Assembly (NCBI GenBank): GCA_028023455.1
Contig: JAQFVV010006272.1
Coordinates: 3,887,127-3,951,126 of the forward strand
Source of the DNA: Epiperipatus broadwayi
Lineage: Eukaryota; Onychophora; Udeonychophora; Euonychophora; Peripatidae
DNA: 64,000 nt
Direction of reading: 5' to 3'
In this document: piece after piece, positions 1 through 13,321 of the stretch
Numbering within the stretch: the first letter of the stretch is position 1
Layout of the letters: every line of letters begins with the position of its first letter
The notes under the pieces: generated by a model
Database searches by the model: none
Told to the model about the DNA's origin: nothing
What the model saw: only the letters and a program-made list of their open reading frames with translations
Translations under genes and position numbers: made by a program

Positions 1-444
1 TATAAAGGTATATGTGATATTGCATTCTACACACTTCCTACATTAGACAAATTAATAAATAACTCTAAAGATAAAACCTCATTTATAAATAAAAATTGTG
101 TCAATTATAAATTGATATGTAGGTGTGGCAATGGATATATAGGTGAATCAAGGTGTACATTGGAAAAAAGAACTAAAGAGAACTTGCTGTTATTAAAATG
201 TGTTCAGAAATTGAAACAAAATTGTAAAGTAGATAATAATATTTCAGCATCTGTTTTTTATGACCATAATAAGTCATGCATTTATGGTTATGACATCAAT
301 TTAAATAATGTAAAAATATTGCAAATTAAAAAAAAATAACAATAAAAGAAACTAAAGGAAGCTATGCTAATATACAAATACAAATATGACTTAATTAACA
401 GACAAGCAGCAAATGTTAAGATCACGGAATTATGGGAAGGTTAG
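1..444 (+). pseudogene. Penelope-like element, 3' end encoding GIY-YIG endonuclease (broken, starts upstream of window)
   Basis: The frame is open from base 1 to a stop at 337-339 and gives about 112 residues. Seen: a CxC pair, then GYIGES, then TLEKR about ten residues later, then a later SASVFYDH segment. This is the order of the GIY-YIG nuclease that ends Penelope-like retroelement proteins; the stretch at 1-75 matches the linker that precedes it. The family nuclease nicks target DNA so that the upstream reverse transcriptase can prime. After the stop, a shifted frame at 361-444 still reads like the usual C-terminal tail (IYKYKYDLINRQ...ELWEG, then TAG), so the stop at 337 reflects a frameshift. 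The usual His after the Arg (EH) is Asn here. The reverse transcriptase part lies off the window. Dead copy; the family call is fairly secure. Confidence 0.72.
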
Positions 445-959
445 CCTTTCAAAGTGTTAGTTGACAAAGATTATTAAGATAATCGAAAGAGCTCCTAAGT
501 GGATAAAAATTTTAATTATCTTATTTAACCTTTTAACCGCTAATTATATTATTGGTTGTATGAGGTAAAAATCAAATCTTTTAATTGGCCAACTCACAAA
601 CTGAAGACAAAGCCTATTGTTAAAACATATTCGCCTATAATATTAAATTCAACTCAGATACGTTTATAAAAAGTATATTACTAATTTTTCAGGTTATGAA
701 GAGAACAAAAGTTCTTTCAAAAATAAATTGCTATTTATTTATTCTAAAATATTCAATTTCGGCAACATAAAAGCTATAATATAAACAAAAAGGTTGACTT
801 TTACATTATAGAAAAGTAAATATTTCTTTTAAATATTTCTTTAATATTTTTACTAAAATCTTCAATATTTTTCGAAAATAATTTTGTTTTTTTAGTATAT
901 TTTTTAAAAAACTAGTTTAATTTCTGAAATTATATTTTTTTAATACTTAAAATTGCATT
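445..959. other. AT-rich non-coding stretch
   Basis: Nothing recognisable beyond oligo-A and oligo-T runs. No codon-like conservation or inverted repeat was seen. Confidence 0.5.
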
Positions 960-984
960 CGAAATGAAAATCTCAGCGTTTTTC

Positions 985-1090
985 TTTATTTTCTTTGATC
1001 AGGCGGTTTCTTTGTTCTTTCCAGCCAATCAGAATGTCTTTTTCAGCTGAGAGCATGCTAAGAACCAATCACAAGTAATGTTCTTTTTTT
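985..1090 (+). promoter_or_regulatory. Candidate promoter with two CCAAT boxes
   Basis: Two perfect CCAAT-box cores (CCAATCAGAA near 1024 and CCAATCACAAG near 1065) lie about 40 bp apart, in a patch with more CpG than the surrounding DNA. No TATA box is placed clearly. They sit about 170-210 bp upstream of a short ATG-initiated frame at 1231. A CCAAT pair is common in animal promoters but also occurs by chance. The call rests on its combination with the CpG patch and the downstream frame. Confidence 0.33.
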
Positions 1091-1230
1091 GTTTAGGTTT
1101 AAATGCGTTTTTTTTTATTTTTTACTTGTAAAATAATTCGGAAGAGGGCACCATCTTACAGAACTTTTAAAAACCTATTCAAAACCTATCAAACGAATTT
1201 TTTAGCATAAGAACTGGCAGAGTTAGAGTG

Positions 1231-1273
1231 ATGTCAGATGTCGACGAGGAGCTTCGTAGGAGGCGGGAAAAGG
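1231..1273 (+). CDS. Possible first coding exon of an unknown gene (14 codons, then a weak splice donor)
   Basis: The ATG at 1231 opens a charged frame (MSDVDEELRRRREK), followed at 1274 by GTTAAT, which could be a weak 5' splice site leaving a phase-1 exon. The patch has several CpG dinucleotides (GTCGACGAG, TTCGTAGG, GGCGGG), which is rare in this window, and it lies downstream of two CCAAT boxes. The peptide has the acidic-then-basic pattern of many nuclear or cytoskeletal N-termini, but I do not recognise it. Without splicing the frame stops at 1276. No second exon could be placed. It could equally be a chance open frame in unmethylated upstream DNA. Confidence 0.3.
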
Positions 1274-1276
1274 GTT

Positions 1277-2565
1277 AATGATTAAAAAAACAAATAAAGA
1301 CAATTAGGATCAATTTTTGAATGGTTGTACTGGAAAATGTTTTGCTTTATTCTTGTATTTCAATTAGCTTTAATTTCAACACAATATATTGATTAATATT
1401 TGAAATTTTCCACATTCATCTATAGATGAAAATATTAGCTTTTTACATATTTTGAATTATTAATAAGTCTATTTAAATTAATAAAAATAAAAAATAATCT
1501 ATTGAAATATTTTTATTACTTTCATAATTCAATACTATTCAAGTATGAAAAATACAAAAAGAAACAGAAAAATATATATTAAAAATCACTTGCATGTTGG
1601 CCTTAATGTAAGATGAAAAATGTAAGTAAAACTTTTAATCACAACATTAAATTTAATATTATATCTAGCAATAATAATAATTCTATGATTTAAAATAGTA
1701 TTATTAAAAACAAAAGCCTTAAAAGTATTTCTAATAGGAAATATAGTGTTGTTTTTAATCATTTTATAGGTAACTTGTATTAATCAAAGGCTACCTACAA
1801 CTTATGAAATCCATAAAAACAACATTCTATATTCTTTAGATTTTAGAATATTTTCATAATAATATGCTACTCTTTATTCAGTTTACATTTCCAATCCAAT
1901 GAAGTTATAACACTCTATATTAATGTATTCAGAACGCTAAAAAATACCGATTGTCTCTGTAATCTATCCATCGCATATTTAGGTTGTTAGTAGCATTCTT
2001 AGGTATATATTTTTTTTAGTATTTTTGTTTTCAGGCATTAAATTTGTCAAAATAATAGCTTTATATACATATATTTTAGATGAAGTAGTTATATCACAGT
2101 GATGAAGTGTTTTATTTTTTAACTTACTAAAAGCAGTAGCTGCACATTGGAATCTATGTTTCACCTCAACATTTAAGAGGTAGCTGTTTGCAGAGTGAGG
2201 CAAAAATATTTAAATCAATTCTCATTCAAAGGTAATAACATGCCAACTAAGTTTTCTGATTATTTTTCTTATATAAGTATTCATTACATACATTAAAATG
2301 TTCTTTAGGTTATTTTTTAAATTGATAATAATAGTTCAATTATTAGCATTTTATATCCAAAAGTTGATGTGTTTTAAAATTTTAATTAACTCAGATTGAA
2401 TAACTTATTATCATATCAATATTCCACATTGATATTTGCTTTATAAAGTTGTTTATAAGCAATTTGTAAAGTCACTACATTAAAAAAATTTTAATCAGTT
2501 TTATTTCAAATGTCTCAGATTTTCCCTTTAGTTGAAAACACTTTTTTCACTCAAGCATATAACAG
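1277..2565. other. AT-rich non-coding stretch
   Basis: No gene, RNA or repeat boundary is recognisable. If the exon at 1231 is real, this would be intron. Confidence 0.45.
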
Positions 2566-3017
2566 TAGGATTGTACCCGTAAGCAAAATGGTTGATTGCC
2601 ATAATTGGCCATGCATTATTGGACAATACCAATTAATCCGCCGATTATTAAAGACAGTTAAATGCCCACTGACCGTTTTTGGGGGGATCTCTCTTGCACT
2701 AACAATACAGCACCAGTATGTTTGTGGGAGCCTTAAAAAAACCAAACAGTCTTTAGACGGGTTGTTGGTGTGATGAGAATCAAATGCAAACATTACTATA
2801 TATACATAATAAAAGTATTTGTAAAATTAAGACTATTTTAATTTACTTTTTTTTCATTTTTATATGCATAAACAAATAAAACTTAAATAAATATATATTC
2901 TGAGAACCAGAACGAATTAATTCTATATACATTTAATTCAATGCAAAAAATTAATTCGAGATGTGAGCTGTTGCTAGAAATGAATAAAGTCCATAGGCCT
3001 ATAGGTATCATTGTGTT

Positions 3018-3170
3018 TAAGATTGCCAGATTTTTACCCAAGATACAAAACAAAATCATGACGCTTCATAAATTTTTTTAATAATTCTATATATATATGC
3101 TTATGGATGCAGGACAAAATAATGAAAGACCAGGACATATCCTGTTAAATCAGGAGCCTTGGTAATCCTA
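3018..3170. mobile_element. 153-bp hAT-type MITE nested in the larger hAT element
   Basis: The ends are TAAGATTGCCA at 3018 and the inverse of TAGGATTACCA finishing at 3170 (9 of 11 identical). The flanking 8-mers are ATTGTGTT (3010-3017) and ATTGTATT (3171-3178), 7 of 8 identical, which is the hAT target-duplication length. The interior has no coding capacity. It lies in the 5' region of the older element, so it inserted later. Its ends resemble those of the host element (TAGGATTG), which suggests mobilisation by a related transposase. Confidence 0.68.
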
Positions 3171-3629
3171 ATTGTATTTTTAAATATGTATTTAATAATC
3201 TTTATATGTATCTGAGCCTAAAACATCCTTATCTATAAGATCTATGATTGAATTATTAAAAGATTGTGCAATTGTCATACTCATATTTATTTTATTATAA
3301 TAATAATTGCTTGGAAGATCTATTAGTTCCAGTTTTTATTTTTCTTTGAAAAGCATATGCATTGTTTTAAAACATATTTTATTTAAAATTTTTATATTTT
3401 AAATAACTTATCAAGAACCTATAATTCTTTATTGTTTCAAAAGTAGCAAATATACTTATGATATAATCTCTTTTCCACCAATAGTAATACAACAATAGTT
3501 AAATAATATCGTGCATGAAATTCTATATCTATAAAATTATTTTTAACATTAAGTTATTTTCTTTTTCAGGTTCATTTATTATCTTTTAAAACTTTTTCCC
3601 AATCACAACTTGTCTTGGCTTCCATTATT

Positions 3630-5440
3630 ATATGGGAATTTTTTAAGATAGACAAAAACGAGAGAGTTTCAAAGTGCAATTTAAGTAATGCTTTAATATC
3701 AAGAGGTGGAAAAATGCTAATACTTTTACAACTACAAACATAATAAATCATCTCAAAATATATCAGCATGAAAACTTTTTAAAAGGAACTAGAAAGATAA
3801 AAAGAAAAACCTAGAAGATGGTTGTCCATCAGTAGTAACGAAAACTCATACACTAAGACAGGCTGCTTTAACTCAAGTATTAGAGAATAAAAAAATTGTA
3901 GGATATAAATGGGCAACAACCCAAAGAAGTTTATTATTTGACTGAAGAAATGATAGTTGTAGATATACAACCATACTTAGTTGTGCCTGATTTAGGATTT
4001 CAAAGGTTAACTTAAAAAATATTTCTAATTACAATATTCTCAGCAGAAAATATTTTTCTGATAATATCATTCCTAATATATTTCAAAAAGTTCAATCAAA
4101 AATTCATAAATCTCTTGATTATGCAAAATATATTTCTCTAACTATTGATATTTAGATAGCAATACAAACAATTCTCTTTTTTTTAAGTGTAACAGGCTAC
4201 TGGTTGAATGATCAGTTTAAAAAAAAAGAGTTGTTTTGAGAATTGTGCTCTTTGAAGGTTTCCACAAAACTACACTAATCAGTGAACAAATAAATAATGC
4301 TCTTGAACAGTATAACTTGACAAGTGATGTTATTCTTAGCACTGAGAGACTCTGGAGCAAATATGGTGGATGGAATCAGGAATTGCAAATTAAAATCATT
4401 ATCATGCTTTATACATACACTGCAGCTGATACTTAATGAATGCATATTTTCACAAGCTATGAAAACTACATATCATAGCTGATAGAAACATTGTCATACA
4501 TTTTATTCATTCTGCTTTAGCTTTAAACAAATTAGAAGATTGGCAAGACAAGTTAGATTTACAAAAACACAAATTAATTCAAGATTTTCCTACTTGCTAG
4601 TATTCTATATACTACATGTTGGAAAGAAATTTGGAACAACAAAAAACCCTTGTCACATACACTATAGACAAAATTCCCATGTTGAGCCCTTATCTGTGGT
4701 CTCTCGTTGATAAAATTATTCTACTTTTAAAACCAAAATTACTCTGGAAACCAGCTAACAAGAAACTACATCATCTCTAATAATTCCCATAATAGCGAAT
4801 GAATTCATTTTTGTCAAAATCAAAGAGCAGTAGTTTCTTTAATGGAATTTATACCACAGTAAAAGAATTAAAGTTTCTTTGAAGAAAAGATTTTCAGCAT
4901 ATCTAGAAAACAAATCTTTATGCTTTTCATCTTTATTAGATCCAAGATTCAAAATGACATTTCAAAAAGAGAATATAGTTAAGGAAATTCAAAGATGGGC
5001 ATTTGATAACTTAGAAGATGTTGATATTTCAAAATCTCAAGAAAAAATAAAGGATGATCAACATAGAGGAGACTAAGTTTTTTTCAATTTATTTGATGAA
5101 TTAGCTTCTGGTAAAGAAAAGAATGAAGAAGCATGATTTCCAAATGAAAGAAAAGAAGAAAACCAACAAATGTTTTGATTAAGAATTAAAAAATTATTTA
5201 AATTTACCACTTATACCAAGACATAGTGATCCATTTTTGTGATGAAATTCAAAAGAATTTTTTCCTAATTTGAGCAAACTAATTATAAAATATTTAAGTG
5301 CTCCATCATCTTCCACTGAAAGAAAAACAATTTTTTGCAGTGGAGGTAACATTTATGAAGCGACAAGAAATAGTCTATACTTTAAAAATGAGGAAATTCT
5401 CATGTTTTTACATTACAATTTAAGAATTTTAAATTTTGAA
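3630..5440 (+). pseudogene. Decayed ZBED-type hAT transposase
   Basis: Seen on the plus strand, across several frames: a BED zinc finger at about 3640-3770 (W.FF, then C.LS, ISRGGK, TTTN..NHL...H); the linker DIQPYLVVPDLGFQRL near 3955-4010; the catalytic-core start SLTIDI near 4138, with SVTGYWLNDQF; FEGFHKT near 4250; the PTC.YSIYYMLERNLEQQK segment near 4585-4650; LLDPRFK near 4935-4955; and the C-terminal dimerisation block SSTERK...GGNIYEATRNSL...MFLHYNL at 5305-5425. The order matches full-length hAT transposases of the ZBED4/6 kind, which excise and insert DNA through an RNase H-like fold. Numerous stops and frameshifts, plus replacement of key residues (an in-frame stop where the W of TDIW belongs), make it non-functional. 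There is no sign of domestication. Confidence 0.75.
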
Positions 5441-5774
5441 TATTAAATTTTTAATTTTTTAATACGTTAAAATGAAACAAATAATTTTTAATGGGTTAAA
5501 AAAGAAATAACTTTTTAAAAGATAAATTTTTTATAGGTTAAAATATGTAGAAGGAATAATTTGAATTAAAAAATTTTTGTTAATTTTTATTTTTTTAGGT
5601 AAGTAATAAATATATAACAGAAATCTTTGGTTTTTGATTACTAGTCCTATATCCAACAACAATATTGAAATACAAAAATTGCTGATGGTCAAGGCTGATT
5701 AATCGGTTCAAATGGCCGATACCGATTAATCAGAGAAATGACCGATTACTTGCTGATTAATCAATGCAATCCTA

Positions 5775-7684
<1,910 letters not shown>

Positions 7685-8337
7685 ATATATAATATATTCT
7701 TAAAAGGAGGTTTGAATCCAGACATTTAAGCTTACTTCTGTCATCCACTCTCATATAATTGATACACATGACTACATACATGTGAAAAAGATAACAGATC
7801 TCTAATATATATATTTTGTGCTGAATCAGCACTCATCAGTTGGTCTCGATCATCATTTTCCACACATATATAATCAGTGCTCATTTCATATTAAGATTGT
7901 AAATCTACAAATTTTAATGTACAGGCTTTAATCCTCTCCAACTTTTCAGGCATCTATATCATTGAAAACCTGATAATGGAATTCTCAAGGTCCTTGTTAA
8001 TGCCAATATTATTGTCATACCCACATTGACCTTAAATCATTCTGACCCCTCATACTTAGACTTTAATGTGTTTATTTAAATACACAGAAAAGGGATGGGC
8101 AGAATACAGGCTGAATATGTAATATTTAAGTACAAATATAGTATATATACTTAAGCTAGATGTAATTAATGGGGATTTTAACCCAGACTTTTAAGCTCCC
8201 TTCAATCATCCACTCTATCTTCGATAACCAACGCGTATGGCTACATACATGTGAAAAAGATAAATGATCTCCAATATATATATTTCATGCTGAACCATCA
8301 TTCATCACTTGGTCTGGATCATCATCTCTTACTCATA

Positions 8338-8374
<37 letters not shown>

Positions 8375-8935
8375 ATATATCTATAACCAAGCACTGATTA
8401 TATATATATATATATAATCAGTGCTTGGTTTATATTAAGATAGCAAATCTACAAACATTAATGGACAGACTTCAATACTCTCTACCTCTTCAGCCTGTAT
8501 TCTGCCCATCCCTCTTCTGTATATTTAAATGGACATATTAAGATACTGCATATGAGGGTTCAGAGTTACTTAAGGTCAACATGGTTATGACACTAATACT
8601 GGCATCAACAAGGGCTTTGAGCATTCTATCATCAGATTTTCAATGATATGAAGAGTTGGAGAGTGGAGAGAATTGAAGTCTGTCCATTAAAGTTTGTAGA
8701 TTTTCTATCTTAATATGAACTAAGCACTGATTACATGTGTGTATAAGAGATGATGATCCAGTCAAACTGATGAATGCTGGTTCAGAATAAAATACATATA
8801 TTGGAGATCATTTATCTTTTTTACATGCATGTAATCATGTGTATCAATTATATTAGATAGAGTGGATGACTGAAGGGAGCTTAAAAGTCTGGGTTCAAAT
8901 CCTCTTTATTTACATTTAGCTTAAGTATGTGTACT
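7685..8935. repeat. Fold-back repeat family A, copy 1 (forward, partial forward, reverse)
   Basis: A unit starting GGTTTGAATCCAGAC at about 7706 runs forward to ~8150 and then restarts (GGGGATTTTAACCCAGAC at ~8171). The second forward unit switches at ~8490 to the reverse complement of the first (CTGTATTCTGCCCATCCCT matches inverted 8090-8115). The reverse arm ends with GTCTGGGTTCAAATCCTC at ~8890-8908, the inverse of the start. Shared landmarks are the TACATGTGAAAAAGATAA block, the CAGCACTCATCAGTTGGTC block and the ATGGACAG block. There is no open frame of note. A (TA)n run at 8339-8372 and a perfect palindrome at 8387-8428 lie within it. The family is not identified; it resembles fold-back or long-TIR DNA elements. 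Confidence 0.72.
8339..8428. repeat. (TA)n run and a 42-bp TA-cored palindrome
   Basis: The run at 8339-8372 is alternating TA. At 8387-8428, CCAAGCACTGATTA is followed by (TA)n and its exact inverse TAATCAGTGCTTGG, giving 14-nt perfect arms that could form a cruciform. The arm sequence is part of the family A unit (ATAATCAGTGCT also occurs near 7870). Confidence 0.85.
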
Positions 8936-9619
8936 ACACTTGCATTTAGATATTGTAATGTGTTATCATATATTGTTTCCAAATTGTATATATTTGAAAT
9001 CTTAAGGTTTATTTATTTTAAATCTTGTAGCACGCTCTGCAATCTCTTATTGCATCAAATTAATTTTTGTGAAATATTATGATACATTGTTGCTTACCAT
9101 TGTTATTCTTAACCATTTAATTTTTATGAAATATTTTGATAGATTGTTGCTAACCATTGCTATTCTTAATCATAGCCGTTTAGTGAAAATAGTTAGCATT
9201 GTACTTTCTAAAAAGTTTTTTTGAGATACTATTTAAATAGGGTAGGTCTCTCATACAAAACGATGTTTAAGTTTACTATAAAATTATTTGGAGCGGGGAG
9301 ATTTTGCTACTTATTTATTTTACATGTTGCCAGTTGAAAAACGAATATATTCATTGGTCTTTCATTCTTGTCATGTATTTTTATATTACTTTAATATTCT
9401 TATAATCAAATAATTAAAGATATATAATTAAACCAAACACACTAATTAATACTTCTTTTTACAAAAGATTCATTAACTTTTGGTAAAAGTATTTAAAATT
9501 CAGTTTTGAGTAATGTATATGAAAGTATTATCATAATGTAGACTATATTTTTTTGCTATCACGTAACAATAATATCTTTAAAAATAAAACATCTTTCAGA
9601 TTGCTTAGTTTAGTTTTAA
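8936..9619. other. AT-rich non-coding spacer between family A copies
   Basis: It contains a short near-duplicate: CTTACCATTGTTATTCTTAA at ~9095 and a similar block at ~9150, each preceded by GAAATATT(A/T)TGATA. Nothing else is recognised. Confidence 0.4.
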
Positions 9620-10976
9620 TGTATGATTTTTTTTCTACAGTACAGCATTTTTCAACTGCACTCTAATATGTAATATATAGGGGGTTTGAACTCAGACTTC
9701 ATACAACTTTCAACTATCCACATTATCTTATACTGCTGACACACTTGATCGCACACATGTAGAAAAGATAAATAGTCACCAATATATGTATTTTGTGCTA
9801 AACCAGCACTCATCAGTTGATTCAGATTATCATCTCCACACATATATACAATCAATGTTCAGCTTATATTAAGATAGCCAATCTTCATATTTTAATGGAC
9901 AAGGTTTCAGTCCACACCACCTCCCAACTCTTCAGCCATCCATTTCATTGAAAATCTGATGACGGAATGCTCAAAGCCCACATTGGTACCAACTTTCTTA
10001 TTCTACCCATGTTGACCATAATTCACTCTCACCTCTCATGTCAAGGATATAATCTACTTACATACATATATGAAGGATGGGCAGATCTTACAGCACTATA
10101 TTTTAATATATGGATTTTTTTTTACAGTACAGGCTTTTTGATATTTGCACTTCAATATATAGAGGGGGGTTGAACTCAGACTTTGACATGACCCTCAACT
10201 ATCCATGCTACCTCATACTGCTGACACACTTGATCACACACATGTCAAAAAGATAAATAATCACCCAATACATGTATTTTATACTAAACCATCACTCATC
10301 AGTTGGTCCAGATTATCATCTTCACACATATATACAATCAAGGCTCAGCTTAAATTAAGATAACCAATCTTCATCTTTTAATGGACAGGCTTCAATCCAC
10401 TCCACCCCACAAGTCTTCAGCCATCCATTTTATTGAAAATCTGATGATGGAATACTCAAAGCCCGCATTGGCGCCAACCTTCTCATCCTATCCATGTTGA
10501 CCATAAGTCACTCTGACCCTCATGTACAGGACATAATCCATTTACATACATATATGGGGAATGGGCAGATTTTATAGAACTATATTTTAATATATGAATT
10601 TTTTTCTAAAGTACAGGTCTTTTCATACTTACACTCTAATATGTATTATATAGGGATTTGAACTCAGCTTTTACATGACCTACAACTAACCATGCTATCT
10701 TATACTGCTGATGCATGATCACACACATGTCAAAAAGAAAAATAATCACCAATATAAATATTTTGTGCTAAACCAGCATTTATCAGTTGGTCCAGATTAT
10801 AGTACTATAAGGTCTTCCCATCCATCATATATATATATATATTGTTTTTCTGAAGGTTTGTGATGATGGTGTTCTAGCTGTATTTTTATATTGGACTATT
10901 TCCATCATCTAATATGTGTGTTGAATGTCTTTAGAAAAGTTTAATTTTTAGTTAAATATTCCAAATGCATTCAACT

Positions 10977-11080
10977 GTTAGTAATATCACAGCAAACAAA
11001 TGTTAATAATATCACAGCAAACAGGTTAGTATATCACAGCAAACAAATGTTAGTAATATCACAGCAAACAGGTTAGTATA
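10977..11080. repeat. Minisatellite of ~25 bp in the tail of the nested retroposon
   Basis: Four copies of a unit with core ATATCACAGCAAACA, linked by AATGTTA or GGTTAGT. The last unit abuts the SINE 3' region (CGCACAACGTTTCGAG). Confidence 0.85.
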
Positions 11081-11084
11081 CGCA

Positions 11085-11240
11085 CAACGTTTCGAGAGGT
11101 ATTTTTCCCCTCTTCTTCAGGTGTTGCTGGCCTGACCAGTGACAGTACTAGCATGGGATTCGAACCTGGGTCCTTAGATTCTTGATTATTGAAATTTACG
11201 GTAACGCTCTAACCAACTGAGCCATCCTGCCAAAGGCAAC
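11085..11240 (-). mobile_element. tRNA-derived SINE body
   Basis: On the minus strand, an RNA polymerase III A box and B box lie 41 bp apart with tRNA-like sequence between them. The flanks do not pair as an acceptor stem, so this is not a functional tRNA. The portion after the B box (GAAGAAGAGG then CTCGAAACGTTG) looks like the tRNA-unrelated body of a SINE. Polymerase III would initiate just upstream of the A box near 11240. The tRNA of origin cannot be named. Confidence 0.7.
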
Positions 11241-12255
11241 AGTATGTAGTAATTTCATATACTTATCTATGAGGTTCCTCCTGATTTCTCCACTTTTTCC
11301 TCAGAGTAAAGTTGATTAGTGATTTCCATACATTATGTATAGTCACACTAGGTTGGCTTATGGGATTTTTTGCCATTGTCATATATATATATTTATGGCC
11401 TGCAAATGAGGGGTCAGGCTGACTTATGGTCAACAAGGATAGGGTAAAAAGGTTGGCATCAATGAGAGCTTTGAGAAATTCCATCATCAGATTTTCAATA
11501 AAATGGACAGCTAAATAGTTGTGGGGTGGAGTGGATTGAAGCTTGTCCTTTAGAGTATGAAGTTTGGCTATCTTAATATAAGCTGATCATTGATTGTATA
11601 TATCAGTGGAGATAATAATCTAGGCCAACTGATTAGAGTGCTGGTTTAGCATGAAATACATATATTGGTGATTATTTATCTTTTCAACAAGTGTGTGATA
11701 AAGTGTATCAGAAGTATGAGATAGCATGATAGTTGAGAGTCATGTGAAAGACTCTCCCTATATATTACATATTAGAGTGCAGGTATGAAAAAGCCTGTAC
11801 CGTAGAAAAAAATTTATATATTAAATTATAGTGCTGTAAGGTATTCCCATCTCTCATATATGTATGTAAATGCACTATCTCCTGTACATGAGGGGTCAGA
11901 GTGACTTATGGTCAACTTGGGTAGGATGATGTTTGCACCAATGTAGGCTTTGAGTATTCCATCATCAGATTTTCAAAGAAATGGACAGCTGAAGAGTTGT
12001 GGAGTGGGGTGGAATGAAGCTTGTCCATTAAAGTATAAAGACTGGCTCTCTTAATATAAGCTGAGCCTTGATTGTATATATGTGTGGAGATGATAATCTG
12101 GACCAACTGATGAAGGCTGGTTTACCATGAAATACATATATTGGTGATTATTTATTTTTTTGACATGTGTGCGATCAAGTGTGTCAGCAGTATGAGATAG
12201 CATGGATAGTTGAGAGTCATGTGAAAGTCTGAGTTCAAACCCTCTATATATTAGT

Positions 12256-13321
12256 TTATTTTTATTTATTGATGATTAATAATTTGCTTATATGAAGGAA
12301 AAATATTTAATTCAATTTTGTTAACAATCATCACTACTTTTATTCTTTTTTACATTGCATTTCATAATATCACAATAACTCTTCCCTCAAAATAAGATCA
12401 GTTTGTACCCATTTTATAACATTTTATGTGATAAAACTATATTATAAAAAATGTCTGTAATAACCACTGGGAGTGCTGTAGACATAGAGTTCCTAAACAG
12501 AGTTTAATTTTAGCCTACAAACTGCCTAAAAATATTTTGTGATACAATTAAATTTCTCAATACAAAGAATATATATACAATAATTTATGGTTAATTTGAT
12601 TTTAATTTTTCTAAGCACATCTGTCATCTCATATTCTAATTATATCATAACTATCTACCAGTTTAAGAGATCCCAATGATATTTCTTACTATACATTTTA
12701 TCAACAGACTTTTGTTTATCAAATGAGCCAAAGATTTAAAACATCTGTATTTTTAGATTAGTATATACACGTTGAAATCCTATGCACAATTCTAATATAT
12801 TATATATTTTTTTCATAAATCAAATCAATCATTATATTTAAGAGATAAAAGCATTCTATAAAAAAATTATCACAATAAGAAATATAATGAGATAAAAACA
12901 TTAATTATCTAACTCATATTTCCTACTATTGTAAAAAATAAAATAATAGAAATAGAGTAGGATGGACATGTTGCAAAAAAAATCTATCAAAATGTTTTTA
13001 GTGAGACATTGAAATCCATCTAATTTTGAAAAGGAAGATGAGATTTTAAAACAAATTGCTCAATTTATCAGAAAAAAAAAATTGTTTAAAATTTAAGAAA
13101 GATTAATATTTCCACCTAGATTATTCCAATCTGTATTAGTTGTGAATTATTTAATTTACAATGGCTGTTATAAATTTTATAACATTTAGACTACAACCAG
13201 TATCTCAAATCATTTCTAAGATATTTATTTGTTATATATATATATATTTTTTCAAATTTGATTTTTTATAATCATTATTTACAATAAATGTTAAATTACT
13301 TATATATAAAAAAAATATATA
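12256..13321. other. AT-rich non-coding stretch
   Basis: No recognisable gene or bounded repeat. Short TA runs near 13236 and 13310. Confidence 0.45.

Larger units (their letters stand above)
2566..5774 (+). mobile_element. Old BED-finger hAT DNA transposon, 3209 bp, with terminal and subterminal repeats
   Basis: The left end begins TAGGATTGTA at 2566. The right end is its imperfect inverse, finishing TGCAATCCTA at 5774. The flanking 8-mers are TATAACAG (2558-2565) and TATTATAG (5775-5782), 6 of 8 identical, as expected of an aged hAT target duplication. The right subterminal region (5690-5765) carries repeated GATTAATC and CCGATTA motifs, and the left has AATTAATCCGCCGATTA near 2634, which resemble the clustered transposase-binding repeats of hAT ends. 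Between them lies a decayed transposase. The boundaries come from pattern matching by eye and the target duplication is imperfect, so exact ends are moderately sure. Confidence 0.62.
10843..11378 (-). mobile_element. Composite retroposon with tRNA-like promoter, nested in family A copy 2
   Basis: Removing 10843-11378 rejoins the reverse family A unit. The junctions share TCATATATATATAT (10825-10842 and 11379-11392), which may be a LINE-type target duplication, although the AT run makes its exact length uncertain. Read on the minus strand it holds a ~140-bp leader, a tRNA-like block (A box GGCTCAGTTGGTTAGAG at 11224-11207; B box GGTTCGAATCCC at 11166-11155), a tail region with CTCGAAACGTTGTGCG, a ~25-bp minisatellite (11080-10977), and a 107-bp 3' terminus ending CTTCAGAAAAAC. 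The same terminus occurs at 26640-26747. Either a SINE with an unusually long 5' leader, or a SINE within another retroposon. Confidence 0.6.
9620..12255. repeat. Fold-back repeat family A, copy 2 (about 2.3 forward units, then 2 reverse units, with a nested retroposon)
   Basis: Forward units start at about 9684, 10167 and 10647 (each TTTGAACTCAG), a period of 480-483 bp. The third stops at ~10802 and the sequence continues directly as the reverse complement (AGTACTATAAGGTCTTCCCATC). Reverse units then run to ~11800 and ~12255, ending GTCTGAGTTCAAACCCTC. Each unit carries GCTCAAAGCCCACATTGG-type, ATGTTGACCATAA and CTACAGTACAGG landmarks. The reverse arm is split by a 536-bp insertion at 10843-11378. 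Short open frames in it are not conserved between units, so it is probably non-coding. Units within the copy resemble one another more than those of copy 1, suggesting internal amplification or gene conversion. Confidence 0.75.

Noticed and set aside
2510-2793. Overlapping 87- and 80-codon frames on both strands
   Set aside because: They span the left terminal region of the old hAT element, which is non-coding.
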